Assembly: GCA_944989445.1 (NCBI GenBank)
Contig: CALYLW010000328.1
Location: 475,796 to 539,795 of the forward strand
From: Ampullaceana balthica
Lineage: Eukaryota; Mollusca; Gastropoda; Lymnaeidae
DNA: 64,000 nt
Reading direction: 5' to 3'
Below are positions 22,413 through 35,626 of the stretch, piece by piece. The translations under genes and the position numbers were made by a program. The notes under the pieces were generated by a model. It was not told where the DNA came from and did not search any database. It was given only the letters and a program-made list of their open reading frames with translations. The first letter of the stretch is position 1, and every line of letters starts with the position of its first letter.

Positions 22413-24406
22413 ATGTCATATAATTTTTTAAACCACGAAAAATTACCTCGTCACTTTGTCTCAAAGAAATTTGAAACGTCGTAAACTACTTCAGCTTCAA
22501 AGAGATTAATAATGTCATTTTAATCATCAAAAGAGGGAGTCTTTTTGTTTAAGGAAATTTAGCATGTCATTCACTTCAAGGAAATTTCGCATGACACAAA
22601 GTTCCAAATATAGCTTCTCCGTTTGGTCAATGTAAACTTAGCATGTCCTTTTCGTTCTTAACTTTTAAGTTTAAGAAGAATCTAAGTTAATTTGTTTCTT
22701 TTGTTTTAGTTTTTCAAAGTGCTAGAAACGTATTTTTATCCTCGTCGTAAGGTCGTCGCTTGCAAAAGTGGTAAGTCTATTAGGTTCAGGAAAAAATTAT
22801 TTTGGCCGCAACCTTTCAGTATTGAATTCGGAATTCCCAAGAAACTGTGGGTGGCATACCAAAAAAACAAAAAAAACAACAACAACTCATAAATAACATT
22901 GATGAATGGGAATTTTCTTTTTAAGCCGGTAGCAAAACGTTTGTGGATTTTTGTTAGTTTTTGTATTTTACTGGGGTAAAACGAGACGGCACCAAGTGTT
23001 TAGCCTGCAGCGCTGTGTAGCCCGCTGATAAACAGATGAGAAACACTTTCACAACTTCTCAAAGTTTCCGGTGGAACTCCGGGAAATGAGGTAAAGTCAT
23101 TGTAAACCAAAATGGTGTGGAAAGGTCATCGAGAGGATTTTAAAAATAGAACAACAATAATAACATTTTAAAAAATAACAATATAAAAAACACGACAAAG
23201 ATCCGCAAGCTTATATGCAATATTGATGTAAATATATATAATTTATGTACCAAACATCTAAAAGGTAAACAATTATATATATAATTTATATATTATATAT
23301 ATACACACCCACATAAATATATATGTGGGTGTGTATGCCTACATTTTTGCGGATCACCCCCCCCCCTTTTTTTTCTGGCCTTAAAAAAATATATATAATT
23401 AAATATAAAAGAAAAAGTAATGAAGACTAAACCATGAAATATGAAAATGCTATTTTATTGGCTTTGGGGAGGGGGGGGGGTTTTAAATATTATGGAGTGG
23501 CTGTTAAGGAACGAGAAACTCTGGGTCATGTTTTTTTTGTATTTATTTTTTTAAAATAATCCTCCCGACGACCCTTTGACCCCATGGCCGGGTTTTCCCC
23601 CAATTCTAAGTTATTAGTGTAATTGTTGGTGCAGCTCCACGGTGTTAGTAAACATCTCTGTAGGAAGAGTTAATCTTCTCACTGGTTGCACTGAAGAGTC
23701 AAGGCTTGAGTGATCTTTTTTTCACTGCGACTTTTCTCAAACTGTCAATGGCCCTAAGCAAGCTTGTTGTTTCGGCGAGCAGTGATAAAATTGTCAAATT
23801 TCTAAGATGTCATAAAAATGTCGCTGCGCCTCTATTTGCAAATCGAAAATTGAAAGTGTCCATTCATTGAATTTAAAACTGGATTAAAATGAAATGCTTC
23901 TGGTGTCAGATATTGAATTAGGGTAAATTAACTCTAATCATACTTCATATGAAAGCGTGTACTACAGTCATTTGGTATTCCCAATAACGTTTTTTTTTGT
24001 AACCTCTTCAACTACTAACATTAAGAGATTCAACAGACATCAAAGCATCTTATTAAAAGGAGTTTACATTTATTTATTTTTAATGATCAAGCAAGTAAAA
24101 GAAGCATTTAGCTGAAAATATCATATCAACATTCTGCTTACTTAAAGGTAACACAACCATTCATAGTAGACATTTTCAGAAAAACTCAAATCTTAGAAGA
24201 GAATTGTTGATCTCATAAAGTACGTGAACCACCGACAAAATAAATCAGTGTTCTTTCAGTGACTGTAACAGTAATGAGACATTGTGTAGTGTAGCACTTA
24301 GTTCAACACACACACAATGGGCAAAAAGAATGTTGCTATTAAGTTGGTCTGATTATCTGATAGGTCAATAATTATAATATTTTCATCAAACTGATAGGTC
24401 AATTGC
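22413..24406. other. anonymous AT-rich sequence
   Basis: About 2 kb with homopolymer runs and a palindromic AT/CACACCCAC segment at 23265-23335 (ACACCCACATAAATATATAT with its inverse GTGGGTGTGT). No gene recognised. Confidence 0.45.
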
Positions 24407-25128
24407 AAAATAACATCCAGACAGAGAGGTCTGTTATACAATCACTGTAACTGATAGATTGGACAATATAAAATAACATCCAGACAGAGAGGTCTGTTAT
24501 ACAATCACTGTGACTGATTGAGTGGACAATATAAAATAACATCCAGACAGAGAGGTCTGTTATACAATCACTGTAACTGATTGAGTGGACAATATAAAAT
24601 AACATCCAGACAGAGAGGTCTGTTATACAATCACTGTGACTGATTGAGTGGACAATATAAAATCACATCCAGACAGAGAGGTCTGTTATACAATCACTGT
24701 AACTGATTGAGTGGACAATATAAAATAACATCCAGACAGAGAGGTCTGTTATACAATCACTGTAACTGATTGAGTGGACAATATAAAATCACATCCAGAC
24801 AGAGAGGTCTGTTATACAATCACTGTAACTGATTGAGTGGACAATATAAAATAACATCCAGACAGAGAGGTCTGTTATACAATCACTTTAACTGATTGAG
24901 TGGACAATATAAAATAACGTCCTGACAGAGAGGTCTGTTATACAATCATTGTAACTGATTGAGTGGACAATATAAAATAACGTCCTGACAGAGAGGTCTG
25001 TTATACAATCACTGTAACTGATTGACTCAATGGGCAATATAAAATAACGTCCTGACAGAGAGGTCTGTTATACAATCATTGTAACTGATTGAGTGGACAA
25101 TATAAAATAACGTCCTGACAGAGAGGTT
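24407..25128. repeat. minisatellite, 63-bp unit, about 11 copies
   Basis: Units contain ACATCCAGACAGAGAGGTCT and GTTATACAATCACTGT. The left copies carry ACATCC, the last three or four ACGTCCTG, so the array has two variant blocks. Confidence 0.95.
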
Positions 25129-25142
25129 AACTAAGCCAACCA

Positions 25143-25905
25143 CGTATCGGACCCATGGATCAGATATACAATCACTGTGCTTGGTATCGGACCCATAGAT
25201 CAGTTATACATCATTGTGTGTGGTATCGGACCCATAGATCAGTTATACAATCATTGTGTCTGGTATCGGACCCATGGTTCAGTTATACAATCATTGTGTC
25301 TGGTATCGGACCCATGGATCAGTTATACAATCATTGTGTCTGGTATCGGACCCATGGTTCAGTTATACAATCATTGTGTCTGGTATCGGACCCATGGATC
25401 AGTTATACAATCATTGTGTCTGGTATCGGACCCATGGATCAGTTATACAATCATTGTGTCTGGTATCGGACCCATGGTTCAGTTATACAATCATTGTGTC
25501 TGGTATCGGACCCATGGATCAGTTATACAATCATTGTGTCTGGTATCGGACCCATGGTTCAGTTATACAATCATTGTGTCTGGTATCGGACCCATGGATC
25601 AGGTATACAATTATTGTGTCTGGTATCGGACCCATGGATCAGTTATACAATCATTGTGTCTGGTATCGGACCCATGGATCAGTTATACAATCATTGTGTC
25701 TGGTATCGGACCCATGGATCAGTTATACAATCAATGTGTCTGGTATCGGACCCATAGGTCAGTTATACAATCATTGTGTCTGGTATCGGACCCATGGATC
25801 AGTTATACAATCATTGTGTCTGGTATCGGACCCATGGATCAGTTATACAATCCCTGTTTCTGGTATCGGACGCATAGATTAGTTATACAATCACTTTGCC
25901 TGAGA
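25143..25905. repeat. minisatellite, 40-bp unit, about 19 copies
   Basis: Units contain TGGTATCGGACCCATGGATC and AGTTATACAATCATTGTGTC. It starts 15 bp after the 63-bp array and shares the core GTTATACAATCA(C/T)TGT with it. Open frames of 200-245 codons on plus arise from the repetition. Confidence 0.95.
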
Positions 25906-26892
25906 CATCAATAACTACACTCCATTTGTCGACAAATGTGAGAAGGTAAATGGGGCGTTGATGAAAGTTGTATCTTAAACTCAAGTCAAGCTATTTTTTA
26001 CACATGCACGTAAGCTCATGTAATTAGCATCCCATAATTAAAGTGCAAACATTCCCGTCATGTCAGGTAACTAGCCCTGAGTATATACTAATAGTATATA
26101 GCATTTGGGAGAGAGATGAGTTTATGTCATTATAGAATAATTCTGTGTTGACGTCAATGATATAATGATAAGACAAGTTGCTGTTGAAAATGTTTAAATA
26201 GAATTTCTTTTTTTTTCCCTTCAAGCCTACACCGACACTTGCGTCAAATGATCTCATTCATGCAATGGAGCAGCGATTGGTTCACTCATGTATTCCAAAA
26301 TGAGCAATCATTTAACTGAAACTTATTGCGAAGAATTTCTTTAAGTTGGATTAAAGTAAAGCAGATGGCAGATGGACATTTTCTTCGTACACCTTTAAAT
26401 TTTAAATGTTCTATTTATAGGCGTTGCAAACCTTTAGAAGCATTTAAATGTAGTTTGTTTCTTAAACAAACTTTTTGTTTATAACTTTGCTTAGTGGAAC
26501 TCTTTGGAGATGGAATGTTGAAGTATCTGTGAACGAGGTGAATACTAAACTTACTTGACCTGACAGAAGCTTTTCGTACTGGTACAATTGAACTCTCAAC
26601 TCCTTACAATCAAATAAAATAATCAATTATAAACATCTCCTTATTCAATAATAGTTTTAGATTTCCCAATAGGGGTATGTTGAACAATTTACGTCGATCC
26701 AAATTGCGTTAGAAAGCTGTTTTCTAATTTATATTTTTTCCAAAGCACAATCGCTATTTCAATTTTGTGAATGCCATTACTTTGTTTCTACGCTGAACGT
26801 TTACATTGTTCATTTCACTTTAACTTTAATTCGTGAGTTAGTTATTATTTTTATTTTTAAAATTATTATTTTTTGCTTGTATTCTCTGGGTC
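25906..26892. other. anonymous sequence
   Basis: About 1 kb, AT-rich, nothing recognised on either strand. Confidence 0.5.
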
Positions 26893-27250
26893 AAAGGACT
26901 AGCGGAGAGCGAATAGAATTGCCATGTCCACTCACGACTACCGGAGAGCGAATAGAATTGCCATGTCCACTCACGACTAGCGGAGAGCAAATAGAACTGC
27001 CATGTCCACCCACGACTAGCGGAGAGCAAATAGAATTGCCATGTCCACCCACGACTAGCGGAGAGCAAATAGAATTGCCATGTCCGCCCACGACTAGCGG
27101 AGAGAAAATAGAATTGCCATGTCCACCCACGACTTGCGGAGAGCAAATAGAATTGCCATGTCCGCCCACGACTTGCGGAGAGCAAATAGAATTGCCATGT
27201 CCACCCACAACTAGCGGAGAGCAAATAGAATTGCCATGTCCACCCACGGC
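26893..27250. repeat. minisatellite, 39-bp unit, nine copies
   Basis: Units contain ACTAGCGGAGAGCAAATAGA and ATTGCCATGTCCACCCACG. The 13-codon unit is open on both strands (plus TSGEQIELPCPPT, minus VVGGHGNSICSPL), so its open frames are not evidence for a gene. Confidence 0.95.
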
Positions 27251-28018
27251 AAAGAGATCAAAATTCTGCTCCACCGCAGCTTTTGGGTGGGATGGGGGTA
27301 AAGTAAAGAAGCAAGTTTAAATTTGGAACTTTCATCATATTTTTTTATAAACAACATTTTCAACTCTATCTGTCGTCAAACTGTACGTATTCAAGACAAC
27401 AAAATCCTTCTCGGGAATTTCAATCCCACAAGCCACAAGTTATTAGCCACAAGTTATGGTATTAGAATTTGAATAAAGAAAAAATACATGTTTGAGGGCC
27501 ACTGCTATAGCTCATCATTTAGTTATGTGACCAATGGCAAATCTGAAAAGCACATAACCCAAAATTAGGACTAAAGTAGTTGCTATTGTTCCCGTAGCTT
27601 ATGAGGGTTTACATATGCAGTTCACTCATTCTCTCACTTATAGATATCTTTTTTGCCTTCTTAATTATAAATCTTTAATTTTTATACCAAACACCCGCCC
27701 CACGTTTTTAGTCATATTATATGAAAGTACTTGAACTTATTAGTTTTAAAGTATTTTCTTCATTTTAGTACACTTATGAAAACGTGGTTTATAAAAATAT
27801 TTTTTTACCTCTATTTATTTTATTATTTTTAGTCCACTTACAAAAACGTGGTTTTTAAAAATATTTTTTAACCTCTATCTTTTGTTATACCAAACACCCC
27901 ATAAGCATCCTCCCAACGTTTTAGAAACACGGTGATGTGGTCACGGGGTGAACTCATGGATGTCAACAAAAGCAGACGGTGGAGATGTTTATATATAGAT
28001 AAACTAAAAAGTTCAATA
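27251..28018. other. anonymous sequence with one two-copy repeat
   Basis: A block with AAAACGTGGTTTATAAAAAT occurs at about 27777 and again, diverged, at about 27842. Nothing else recognised. Confidence 0.5.
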
Positions 28019-28165
28019 TTTTAATAAAGGTACATTCGATCGATCTGAAATTTTGATACAATGCATTGTCATCCAAGATCTATGTGGTAAACTTTTGAGA
28101 TCTCTAGGACCATCGGAAGTGGTTTAATTTTACGTTGGCAGATTTGAAATATTGTGGACAGACAA
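28019..28165. repeat. fragment of a dispersed element family
   Basis: GATCGATCTGAAATTTTGAT here recurs at about 35440, 63708 and, inverted, near 42490-42515. Those are parts of the elements with TAAATCC/GGATTTA ends; this copy has lost its ends. Confidence 0.65.
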
Positions 28166-28206
28166 ACAAAACACATGAACGAAAGCAGTTAATAAAACGT
28201 GGTTAA

Positions 28207-28690
28207 TTAAAGAATCTGACTGCATTGTGCTATATCAGTGGATTCATCCAGCTGCATGCTAAATGGAAAAGGACTGCTTCTCATCTCGCACAAGACTTGA
28301 TCCAGAATGTCTGCAGGCATATCACTAATCCTGGAATGAATAGTGTCATTGGACAAAGGAACTTTCTCAACCTGCTTCCTCTGCTGGTGACCACACATCA
28401 GTTCCACCATCTCCAGAGCACAAGGCTTCACCAAAGTTCTCCAGTGGTGTGGGGATTCTTGTTCCCTGAACAATATGTAACCTTGAATGATGCCTCCAGT
28501 ACAGGATTCTGTGACAAAGAAAATCCAAGCTTGGGCAAGGTACCTGAGGTCAAGAAGCGAGCTCTCTTCTGCTTGAAGACCTCAATACTGTCCTTGGAAT
28601 TGGATGGATGGACTTTCTCCAAGTGCTGTCGGAGTCTAACAGGCTTCATGTTGTCATTGCACATGATTTTTCCACAGAGGAAGCACTGAG
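28207..28690 (-). pseudogene. hAT transposase N-terminal fragment (ZBED5/FAM200/SCAND3-like)
   Basis: Two overlapping minus frames (28428-28664 and 28207-28473) read as one protein across a frameshift near 28460. The order is the end of a BED-type finger (RLRQHLEKVHP), PVLEASFKV, then ESPHHWRTLVKPCALEMVEL, KVPLSNDTIHSRISDM and FPFSMQLDESTDIAQCSQ. This is the N-terminal half of the SCAND3/ZMYM6/ZBED5-like hAT transposases, up to the first catalytic aspartate region (DESTD). The rest is missing. It belongs to the element ending at 29036. Confidence 0.85.
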
Positions 28691-29036
28691 GCTTTTGTGT
28701 TCCATCTCTCTCTTTTTTTATTATTTATTAGCGATTTTTAGGGGGTGATGACAATTGGAAAGTCTTACGAGTCGCAGACAAATTTTTAACAGACGAAGTT
28801 GATGTTTTTAATGACCGGAATTGGGTGCTCAAGTCAAGATTTTATGTTTCAATGACGAATAATGGCTTACAATGAACGTTTTTAAGACCTTTTCAGCGAA
28901 CCGAGCAATAATTTTTTTTCCTTCTTCTTTTTTTTTCTTCCTCTTTTTCTTTTTTTTCTCTGAATGGTTCATGCACCCCCTGGAACCTGCTCATGCACCC
29001 CTAGGGGGTGCATGCACCACTGGTTAGGAACCCCTG
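28207..29036. mobile_element. hAT element, 5'-half remnant
   Basis: The right end (28880-29036) closely matches the right end of the element at 50074-51126: a T/C-rich run, then CATGCACCCCCTGGAACCTG and a terminus ACTGGTTAGGAACCCCTG. Since the transposase fragment reads on minus, this is the element's 5' side. No left terminus is visible, so it is truncated. The next 8 bp, CCATAGAT, would be the surviving target duplication. Confidence 0.75.
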
Positions 29037-29267
29037 CCATAGATAGATAGACATAGATTATTCCCGTAACTACCCCCACCTGCCTCCCCTCCTACAACAA
29101 CACAAAAAATATTAAATAACTAACAACCAGAAACGCTTTTAAGAATCCAGACCAGAGAACCAACTTTTTTATACTTCAAAATAAGAGATGAACTCTAGGG
29201 TCTGACTCCTCAGGGGAATGGAAAATAAACCATCAAAAATAAACAGCGTCAAATAAAACTTCGCGGT

Positions 29268-29410
29268 GGTCGAAATGGGAAGGCTAATAAATCCTTACAT
29301 TTGTTATTACATAAATGTGTTATCTAAGTGGGAAGGCTAATAAATCCTTACATTTGTTATTACATAAATGTGTTATCTAAGTGGGAAGGCTAATAAATCC
29401 TTACATTTAC
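29268..29410. repeat. 53-bp direct repeat, about 2.5 copies
   Basis: The motif GGGAAGGCTAATAAATCCTT begins three times, 53 bp apart, almost unchanged. Confidence 0.9.
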
Positions 29411-29502
29411 TATTACATCAGCGTTGCACGTATTGTTAGTCAGCTGATGCCCCCTCCCCCAGTCAGCAGTTGGATAACTTGTCAAAATTGAAATAGAGAA
29501 GA

Positions 29503-32500
29503 ATAAATCAGATAAGCACTGAGTAGGTATGAGGGAATGAGATAAGCACTGAGTAGGTATGAGGGAATGAGATAAGCACTGACTAGGTATGAGGCCATGA
29601 GATAGCACTGAGTAGGTATGAGGCCATGAGATAAGCACTGAGTAGGTATGAGGCCATGAGATAAGCACTGAGTAGGTATGAGGCCATGAGATAAGCACTG
29701 AGTAGGTATGAGGCCATGAGATAAGCACTGAGTAGGTATGTGGGAATGAGATAAGTACTGAGTAGGTATGAGGCCATGAGATAAGCACTGAGTAGGTATG
29801 TGGGAATGAGATAAGCACTGACTAGGTATGAGGCCATGAGATAGCACTGAGTAGGTATGAGGCCATGAGATAAGCACTGAGTAGGTATGAGGGAATGAGA
29901 TAAGCACTGACTAGGTATGAGGCCATGAGATAGCACTGAGTAGGTATGAGGCCATGAGATAAGCACTGAGTAGGTATGAGGCCATGAGATAAGCACTGAG
30001 TAGGTATGAGGCCATGAGATAAGCACTGAATAGGTATGAGGCCATGAGATAAGCACTGAGTAGGTATGAGGCAATGAGATAAGTACTGAGTAGGTATGAG
30101 GGAATGAGATAAGCACTGAGTAGGTATGAGGCCATGAGATAAGCACTGAGTAAGTATGAGGGAATGAGATAAGCACTGAGCAAGTATGAGGGAATGAGAT
30201 AAGCACTGAGTAGGTATGTGGGAATGGGATAAGCACTGAGTAGGTATGAGGGAATGAGATAAGCTCTGAGTAGGTATGAGGGAATGAGATAAGTACTGAG
30301 CAAGTATGAGGCCATGAGATAAGCACTGAGTAGGTATGTGGGAATGGGATAAGCACTGAGTAGGTATGAGGGAATGAGATAAGCTCTGAGTAGGTATGAG
30401 GGAATGAGATAAGCACTGAGTAGGTATGAGGCCATGAGATAAGCACTGAGTAGGTATGAGGGAATGAGATAAGCACTGAGTAGGTATGAGGGAATGAGAT
30501 AAGCACTGAGTAGGTATGAGGCTATGAGATAAGCACTGAGTAGGTATGAGGCCATGAGATAAGCACTGAGTAGGTATGAGGGAATGAGATAAGTACTGAG
30601 TAGGTATGAGGGAATGAGATAAGCACTGAGTAGGTATGAGGGAATGAGATAAGCACTGAGTAGGTATGAGGGAATGAGATAAGCACTGAGTAGGTATGAG
30701 GGAATGAGATAAGCACTGAGTAGGTATGAGGGAATGAGATAAGCACTGAGTAGGTATGAGGGAATGAGATAAGCACTGAGTAGGTATGAGGGAATGAGAT
30801 AAGCACTGAGTAGGTATGAGGGAATGAGATAAGTACTGAGTAGGTATGAGGGAATGAGATAAGCACTGAGTAGGTATGAGGGAATGAGATAAGTACTGAG
30901 TAGGTATGAGGGAATGAGATAAGCACTGAGTAGGTATGAGGGAATGAGATAAGCACTGAGTAGGTATGAGGGAATGAGATAAGCACTGAGTAGGTATGAG
31001 GGAATGAGATAAGTACTGAGTAGGTATGAGGGAATGAGATAAGCACTGAGTAGGTATGAGGGAATGAGATAAGCACTGAGTAGGTATGAGGGAATGAGAT
31101 AAGCACTGAGTAGGTATGAGGGAATGAGATAAGCACTGAGTAGGTATGAGGGAATGAGATAAGCACTGAGTAGGTATGAGGGAATGAGATAAGCACTGAG
31201 TAGGTATGAGGGAATGAGATAAGCACTGAGTAGGTATGAGGGAATGAGATAAGCACTGAGTAGGTATGAGGGAATGAGATAAGCACTGAGTAGGTATGAG
31301 GGAATGAGATAAGCACTGAGTAGGTATGAGGGAATGAGATAAGCACTGAGTAGGTATGAGGGAATGAGATAAGCACTGAGTAGGTATGAGGGAATGAGAT
31401 AAGCACTGAGTAGGTATGAGGGAATGAGATAAGCACTGAGTAGGTATGAGGGAATGAGATAAGTACTGAGTAGGTATGAGGGAATGAGATAAGCACTGAG
31501 TAGGTATGAGGGAATGAGATAAGCACTGAGTAGGTATGAGGGAATGAGATAAGCACTGAGTAGGTATGAGGGAATGAGATAAGTACTGAGTAGGTATGAG
31601 GGAATGAGATAAGCACTGAGTAGGTATGAGGGAATGAGATAAGCACTGAGTAGGTATGAGGGAATGAGATAAGCACTGAGTAGGTATGAGGGAATGAGAT
31701 AAGCACTGAGTAGGTATGAGGGAATGAGATAAGCACTGAGTAGGTATGAGGGAATGAGATAAGCACTGAGTAGGTATGAGGGAATGAGATAAGCACTGAG
31801 TAGGTATGAGGCATGAGATAAGCACTGAGTAGGTATGAGGGAATGAGATAAGCACTGAGTAGGTATGAGGGAATGAGATAAGCACTGAGTAGGTATGAGG
31901 GAATGAGATAAGCACTGAGTAGGTATGAGGGAATGAGATAAGCACTGAGTAGGTATGAGGGAATGAGATAAGCACTGAGTAGGTATGAGGGAATGAGATA
32001 AGCACTGAGTAGGTATGAGGGAATGAGATAAGCACTGAGTAGGTATGAGGGAATGAGATAAGCACTGAGTAGGTATGAGGGAATGAGATAAGCACTGAGT
32101 AGGTATGAGGGAATGAGATAAGCACTGAGTAGGTATGAGGGAATGAGATAAGCACTGAGTAGGTATGAGGCCATGAGATAAGCACTGAGTAGGTATGAGG
32201 CCATGAGATAAGCACTGAGTAGGTATGAGGCCATGAGATAAGCACTGAGTAGGTATGAGGCCATGAGATAAGCACTGAGTAGGTATGAGGCCATGAGATA
32301 AGCACTGAGTAGGTATGAGGCCATGAGATAAGCACTGAGTAGGTATGAGGCCATGAGATAAGCACTGAGTAGGTATGAGGCCATGAGATAAGCACTGAGT
32401 AGGTATGAGGCCATGAGATAAGCACTGAGTAGGTATGAGGCCATGAGATAGCACTGAGTAGGTATGAGGCCATGAGATAGCACTGAGTAGNNNNNNNNNN

Positions 32501-32624
32501 NNNNNNNNNNNNNNNNNNNNNNNNNNNNNNNNNNNNNNNNNNNNNNNNNNNNNNNNNNNNNNNNNNNNNNNNNNNNNNNNNNNNNNNNNNGGCCATGAGA
32601 TAGCACTCAGTAGGTAGGTATGAG
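29503..32624. repeat. large minisatellite, 30-bp unit, with assembly gap
   Basis: About 100 copies of a unit containing GATAAGCACTGAGTAGGTAT followed by GAGGGAAT or GAGGCCAT. The centre (30571-31800) is almost pure GAGGGAAT type, the right part (32160-32490) is GAGGCCAT type, and the left part is a mixture with TGGGAAT, CAAGTAT and one-base-deleted (ATAGCACT) units. The true length is unknown because a 100-N gap interrupts it. Minus-strand frames of up to 935 codons (SYLLSAYLIP repeats) are products of the 30-bp period. Confidence 0.97.
32491..32590. other. assembly gap of 100 N
   Basis: Exactly 100 N inside the 30-bp array, the usual placeholder for a gap of unknown size. The array was not spanned in the assembly. 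Confidence 0.97.
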
Positions 32625-34199
32625 GCGTGGTTGTAAACGCCGTGAGTTGTCGTACACTAAATGAGTCATGGCTGAACAGGGTGAATGTGTTTGAAAACAT
32701 TGAGTCGTGTTTGAGCACATGGTGAGCCGCGGTCGTACACTACATAATATGTACTGTTTCCCCTACCCCCTACCCCACACACAGAAATATATACACTTTA
32801 TTTTAGCACCTGTAACATTGTCCCTAGAGTGAGAAGAAGTTACAATTACAATTTAAACCATGTCGCTTGTATTTAAGTCTTTCTCGCAGTGCGGAGACTT
32901 ATCGCAATAGTAGCTTGCCAGTAATCTGTGTGCTTTTCATTCGACAATATTAGGCTGATATTAAATACATAAATAACGGAATGCATACGTAGAATGATAT
33001 GAAAAAATGCCGAGGTGACATTGAAAAGGTGAGATTTCATAAGGCAGGCCGGGGCTCGATGTGTAGAGAGAAAAGGATTAAATATCTGGAAAAAAATAAA
33101 CGTGATTTCAAATGATCTTTCCTTAAGATCTATCTACAGTGTATATAAAAATTGCATTTAGATTCATCCGATACATGTTTATAAGGACTAAATTCACATT
33201 CATTTTCTTCTTTTCTCGCCCTGAATCCAAGTGAAAGAAGCCACAACATTAGTAACCCTACCATGCTCAATCACAGCTCTATACAATGATAAACGATATA
33301 CATTACAAAAATAGATTTTTTTACATAGCTGTTAGAGGAATTTGGAGAGACGTTGAGGCAAATAGGTTGTAAGTTGTACTTTTTATAAACATTTTTAATG
33401 TTCTTTGTGATCTTAAATACGTTCTGATTTCTAAAATTTCGAGACATTTTTAATCAGGTTCATTTCGAAACTTTCTGGCCATCCATCCATTCCTGGATAA
33501 CGTCAGGGTTGACAACTCCAGAGGTGATCCCAGTAAAATATTGTAAAGCTCCTTCGTACTTCTTGACTCTCTCACTGCCTGTCGTTTCCCCTGTGGTGGG
33601 GTAAGTCTCTCATCCGTCTTCTTCACCCTGGGGTGGGTAACTCTGTTTAGGTCTGTGGTGGGTGACTCTGTCCAGGTCTGTCTGACTGTCTTCTACAGTC
33701 CTCTCCTTATATTGCTGGCCAAAGGTATGTGTCTGACATTCGAGAATGCCCCCTTGGTGTGAGCAATAAACTTTTCAGTCTTTCACTCCCTTACCCATGT
33801 CCAATGATTTGCTACTTATGTTTCCCACGTAGTTCCTAATGATCCCCCATCATATAGTAAATCCAATGGCACTAAAAATTGCACTTCCTGTATCTAGCAA
33901 GTGCCATTGTTCTACACCACCTTACACCCGACTTCCGTGACTGGGGTTGGGGGTAAGGCCGGAATCTTTTCGTTTCCGGTCATTCTTCTGAGAGCACGGC
34001 CTACCGTCTCTCCCCTCTCAAATATTTCAACCAATGTTCTCAATTATTTCAACCCAGGTCCTCCACAATATGTAGTTAGTTCATTCACTAAATAAGCCCA
34101 CTCCTCCACCCCCGTCCAACAGATATTGAATGCCACCTGATAGGACAGTGTTGAGTTGATATTCACGTAGTTGGCACGAGGATATTTACTGGCTGGTAT
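32625..34199. other. anonymous sequence
   Basis: A GC-richer stretch at 33480-34110 includes GTCTGTGGTGGGTGACTCTG and an AATAAA at 33766. It might be a retrotransposon LTR or untranslated region, but no direct repeat or coding frame supports that. Confidence 0.35.
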
Positions 34200-34400
34200 C
34201 ATGTAGGGTTTCATACAGCATACAAGTAATAGGGGTGAATTTTTTAGTATTTCAAACAGCATACAAGTAATAGGGGTGAATTTCTTAGTATTTCATACAG
34301 CATACAAGTAATAGGGGTGAATTTTTTAGTATTTCATACAGCATACAAGTAATAGGGGTGAATTTTTTAGTATTTCATACAGCACACAAGTAATAGGGGA
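34200..34400. repeat. minisatellite, 41-bp unit, about four copies
   Basis: Units contain CATACAGCATACAAGTAATA and GGGGTGAATTTTTTAG. Confidence 0.92.
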
Positions 34401-35150
34401 TGGGATGTATTTGGAACATCTTCTTCTAAATTCTTTTCAACAGGGAACATTGTAAGCTATTTAATAACCCTAAGTAAAGTATTTATAGCTCTCCAACATA
34501 GAAATCTTAAGGAGACAATCCTTCAGCTTATCTTGCATTTTCCGACATTTGTACCCTAAAAATGGCATACAAGTTATTTAACAAGTCTCTATTTACAGTA
34601 AAAAAAGCTTATGTAATCAAAATTCACGATTGGGACTCACTGGAGCTCATATATTTGGTACATTTTTTTTGTATTAAGATAGCGAAAAAAAAATTTGACG
34701 AAGTGGGTCGCCAATTTTGGTAGACCTCTGCGAGAAAGTGGTACCATGGGTTTTTCCCGCCATCAATGTTTTGACAGTATTTACGTTGTTGCTGATTTTT
34801 ATTACTCTTTTTGTTTGTTTTAACAAAAAAAATTCCATGCAAGGCATTATGTGAGTTTTCTCAAAACTTTGTATAGACTGCCCCCCCCCCAAACACACAA
34901 ACTTTTTGTGGTCAGTGACAACATACATCATAACTAAACCCTGGACTTTGCCCTGGTGTGTACTTTCCGTCAAGAGACAAGGATTAGGTCCAATGAGTGG
35001 ACATTTAGCCAAGACCCAGGTTAATCTGGACATTTGGGATTTACTATTTAGCATCGTGTAAAGAAAAATAAATCACAATTTGCAAAAACATGTGTATTGG
35101 ACCATATAGCTATAAATAAGAAAAACCCGTAAAAAACCAAGTTTTTGACT
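34401..35150. other. anonymous sequence
   Basis: Open frames at 34624-35054 (-) have no recognisable similarity and overlap each other. Nothing supported. Confidence 0.45.
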
Positions 35151-35626
35151 ATAAATCCTTTATGTACGAGAAGTAACTAAAAGAATGTTCATTATAATAC
35201 GCAGCGCCAGACCATCCAGAAATACAAAATTGCAGTTGTGTCGTAAAACATGTTTAATATAATGCGCACCGATCAGGAATATGTTTATAAAAAGAGCTGT
35301 CAATAAAATACGCACCTTATTGCGCGACAGAAAGGTTGTTCAATATAATACGCACCGCGACGCTCTATCTCAAAAAATAGCATGATACATAGGAATAAAT
35401 AAAATAATCTAAAAAATCAATAATTTAATTACGGTACATGCGATCGATCTGAAATTTTGATACATTGTTTTTATCATCGGTACGAAACTGCCTGCAAAAT
35501 TTCAGCTCGCTATCTTGCGAGCAAGTGGGTTAAAAATCGATCAAAAGTTATGGCGACAAGCAAGCAAGCAAGCAAGGTCGGTCGGTCGGTCGGCCGCAGA
35601 CACCACGAGTTAATATAAAGGATTTA
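35151..35626 (+). mobile_element. small non-autonomous element, TAAATCC/GGATTTA family
   Basis: It begins ATAAATCCTTTATGTAC and ends GTTAATATAAAGGATTTA, short imperfect inverted termini. Inside are copies of ATAATACGCAC-like motifs, the GATCTGAAATTTTGATAC block and, near the right end, (CAAG)n and (GGTC)n microsatellites. An inverted copy lies at 42341-42808 and further copies at 63116-64000. A repeat core next to a microsatellite resembles molluscan pearl-type elements, but that assignment is only an analogy. Confidence 0.7.

Noticed and set aside
24407..25905. CRISPR-like array
   Set aside because: Repeats are contiguous with no unique spacers, no cas genes, and the genome is eukaryotic. 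The same applies to all other arrays here.
29503..32718. Minus-strand frames of up to 935 codons
   Set aside because: They are produced by a 30-bp tandem repeat and pass through a 100-N gap.
33480..34110. LTR of a retrotransposon
   Set aside because: An AATAAA and higher GC are suggestive, but there is no second copy in the window, no primer-binding site and no pol sequence.
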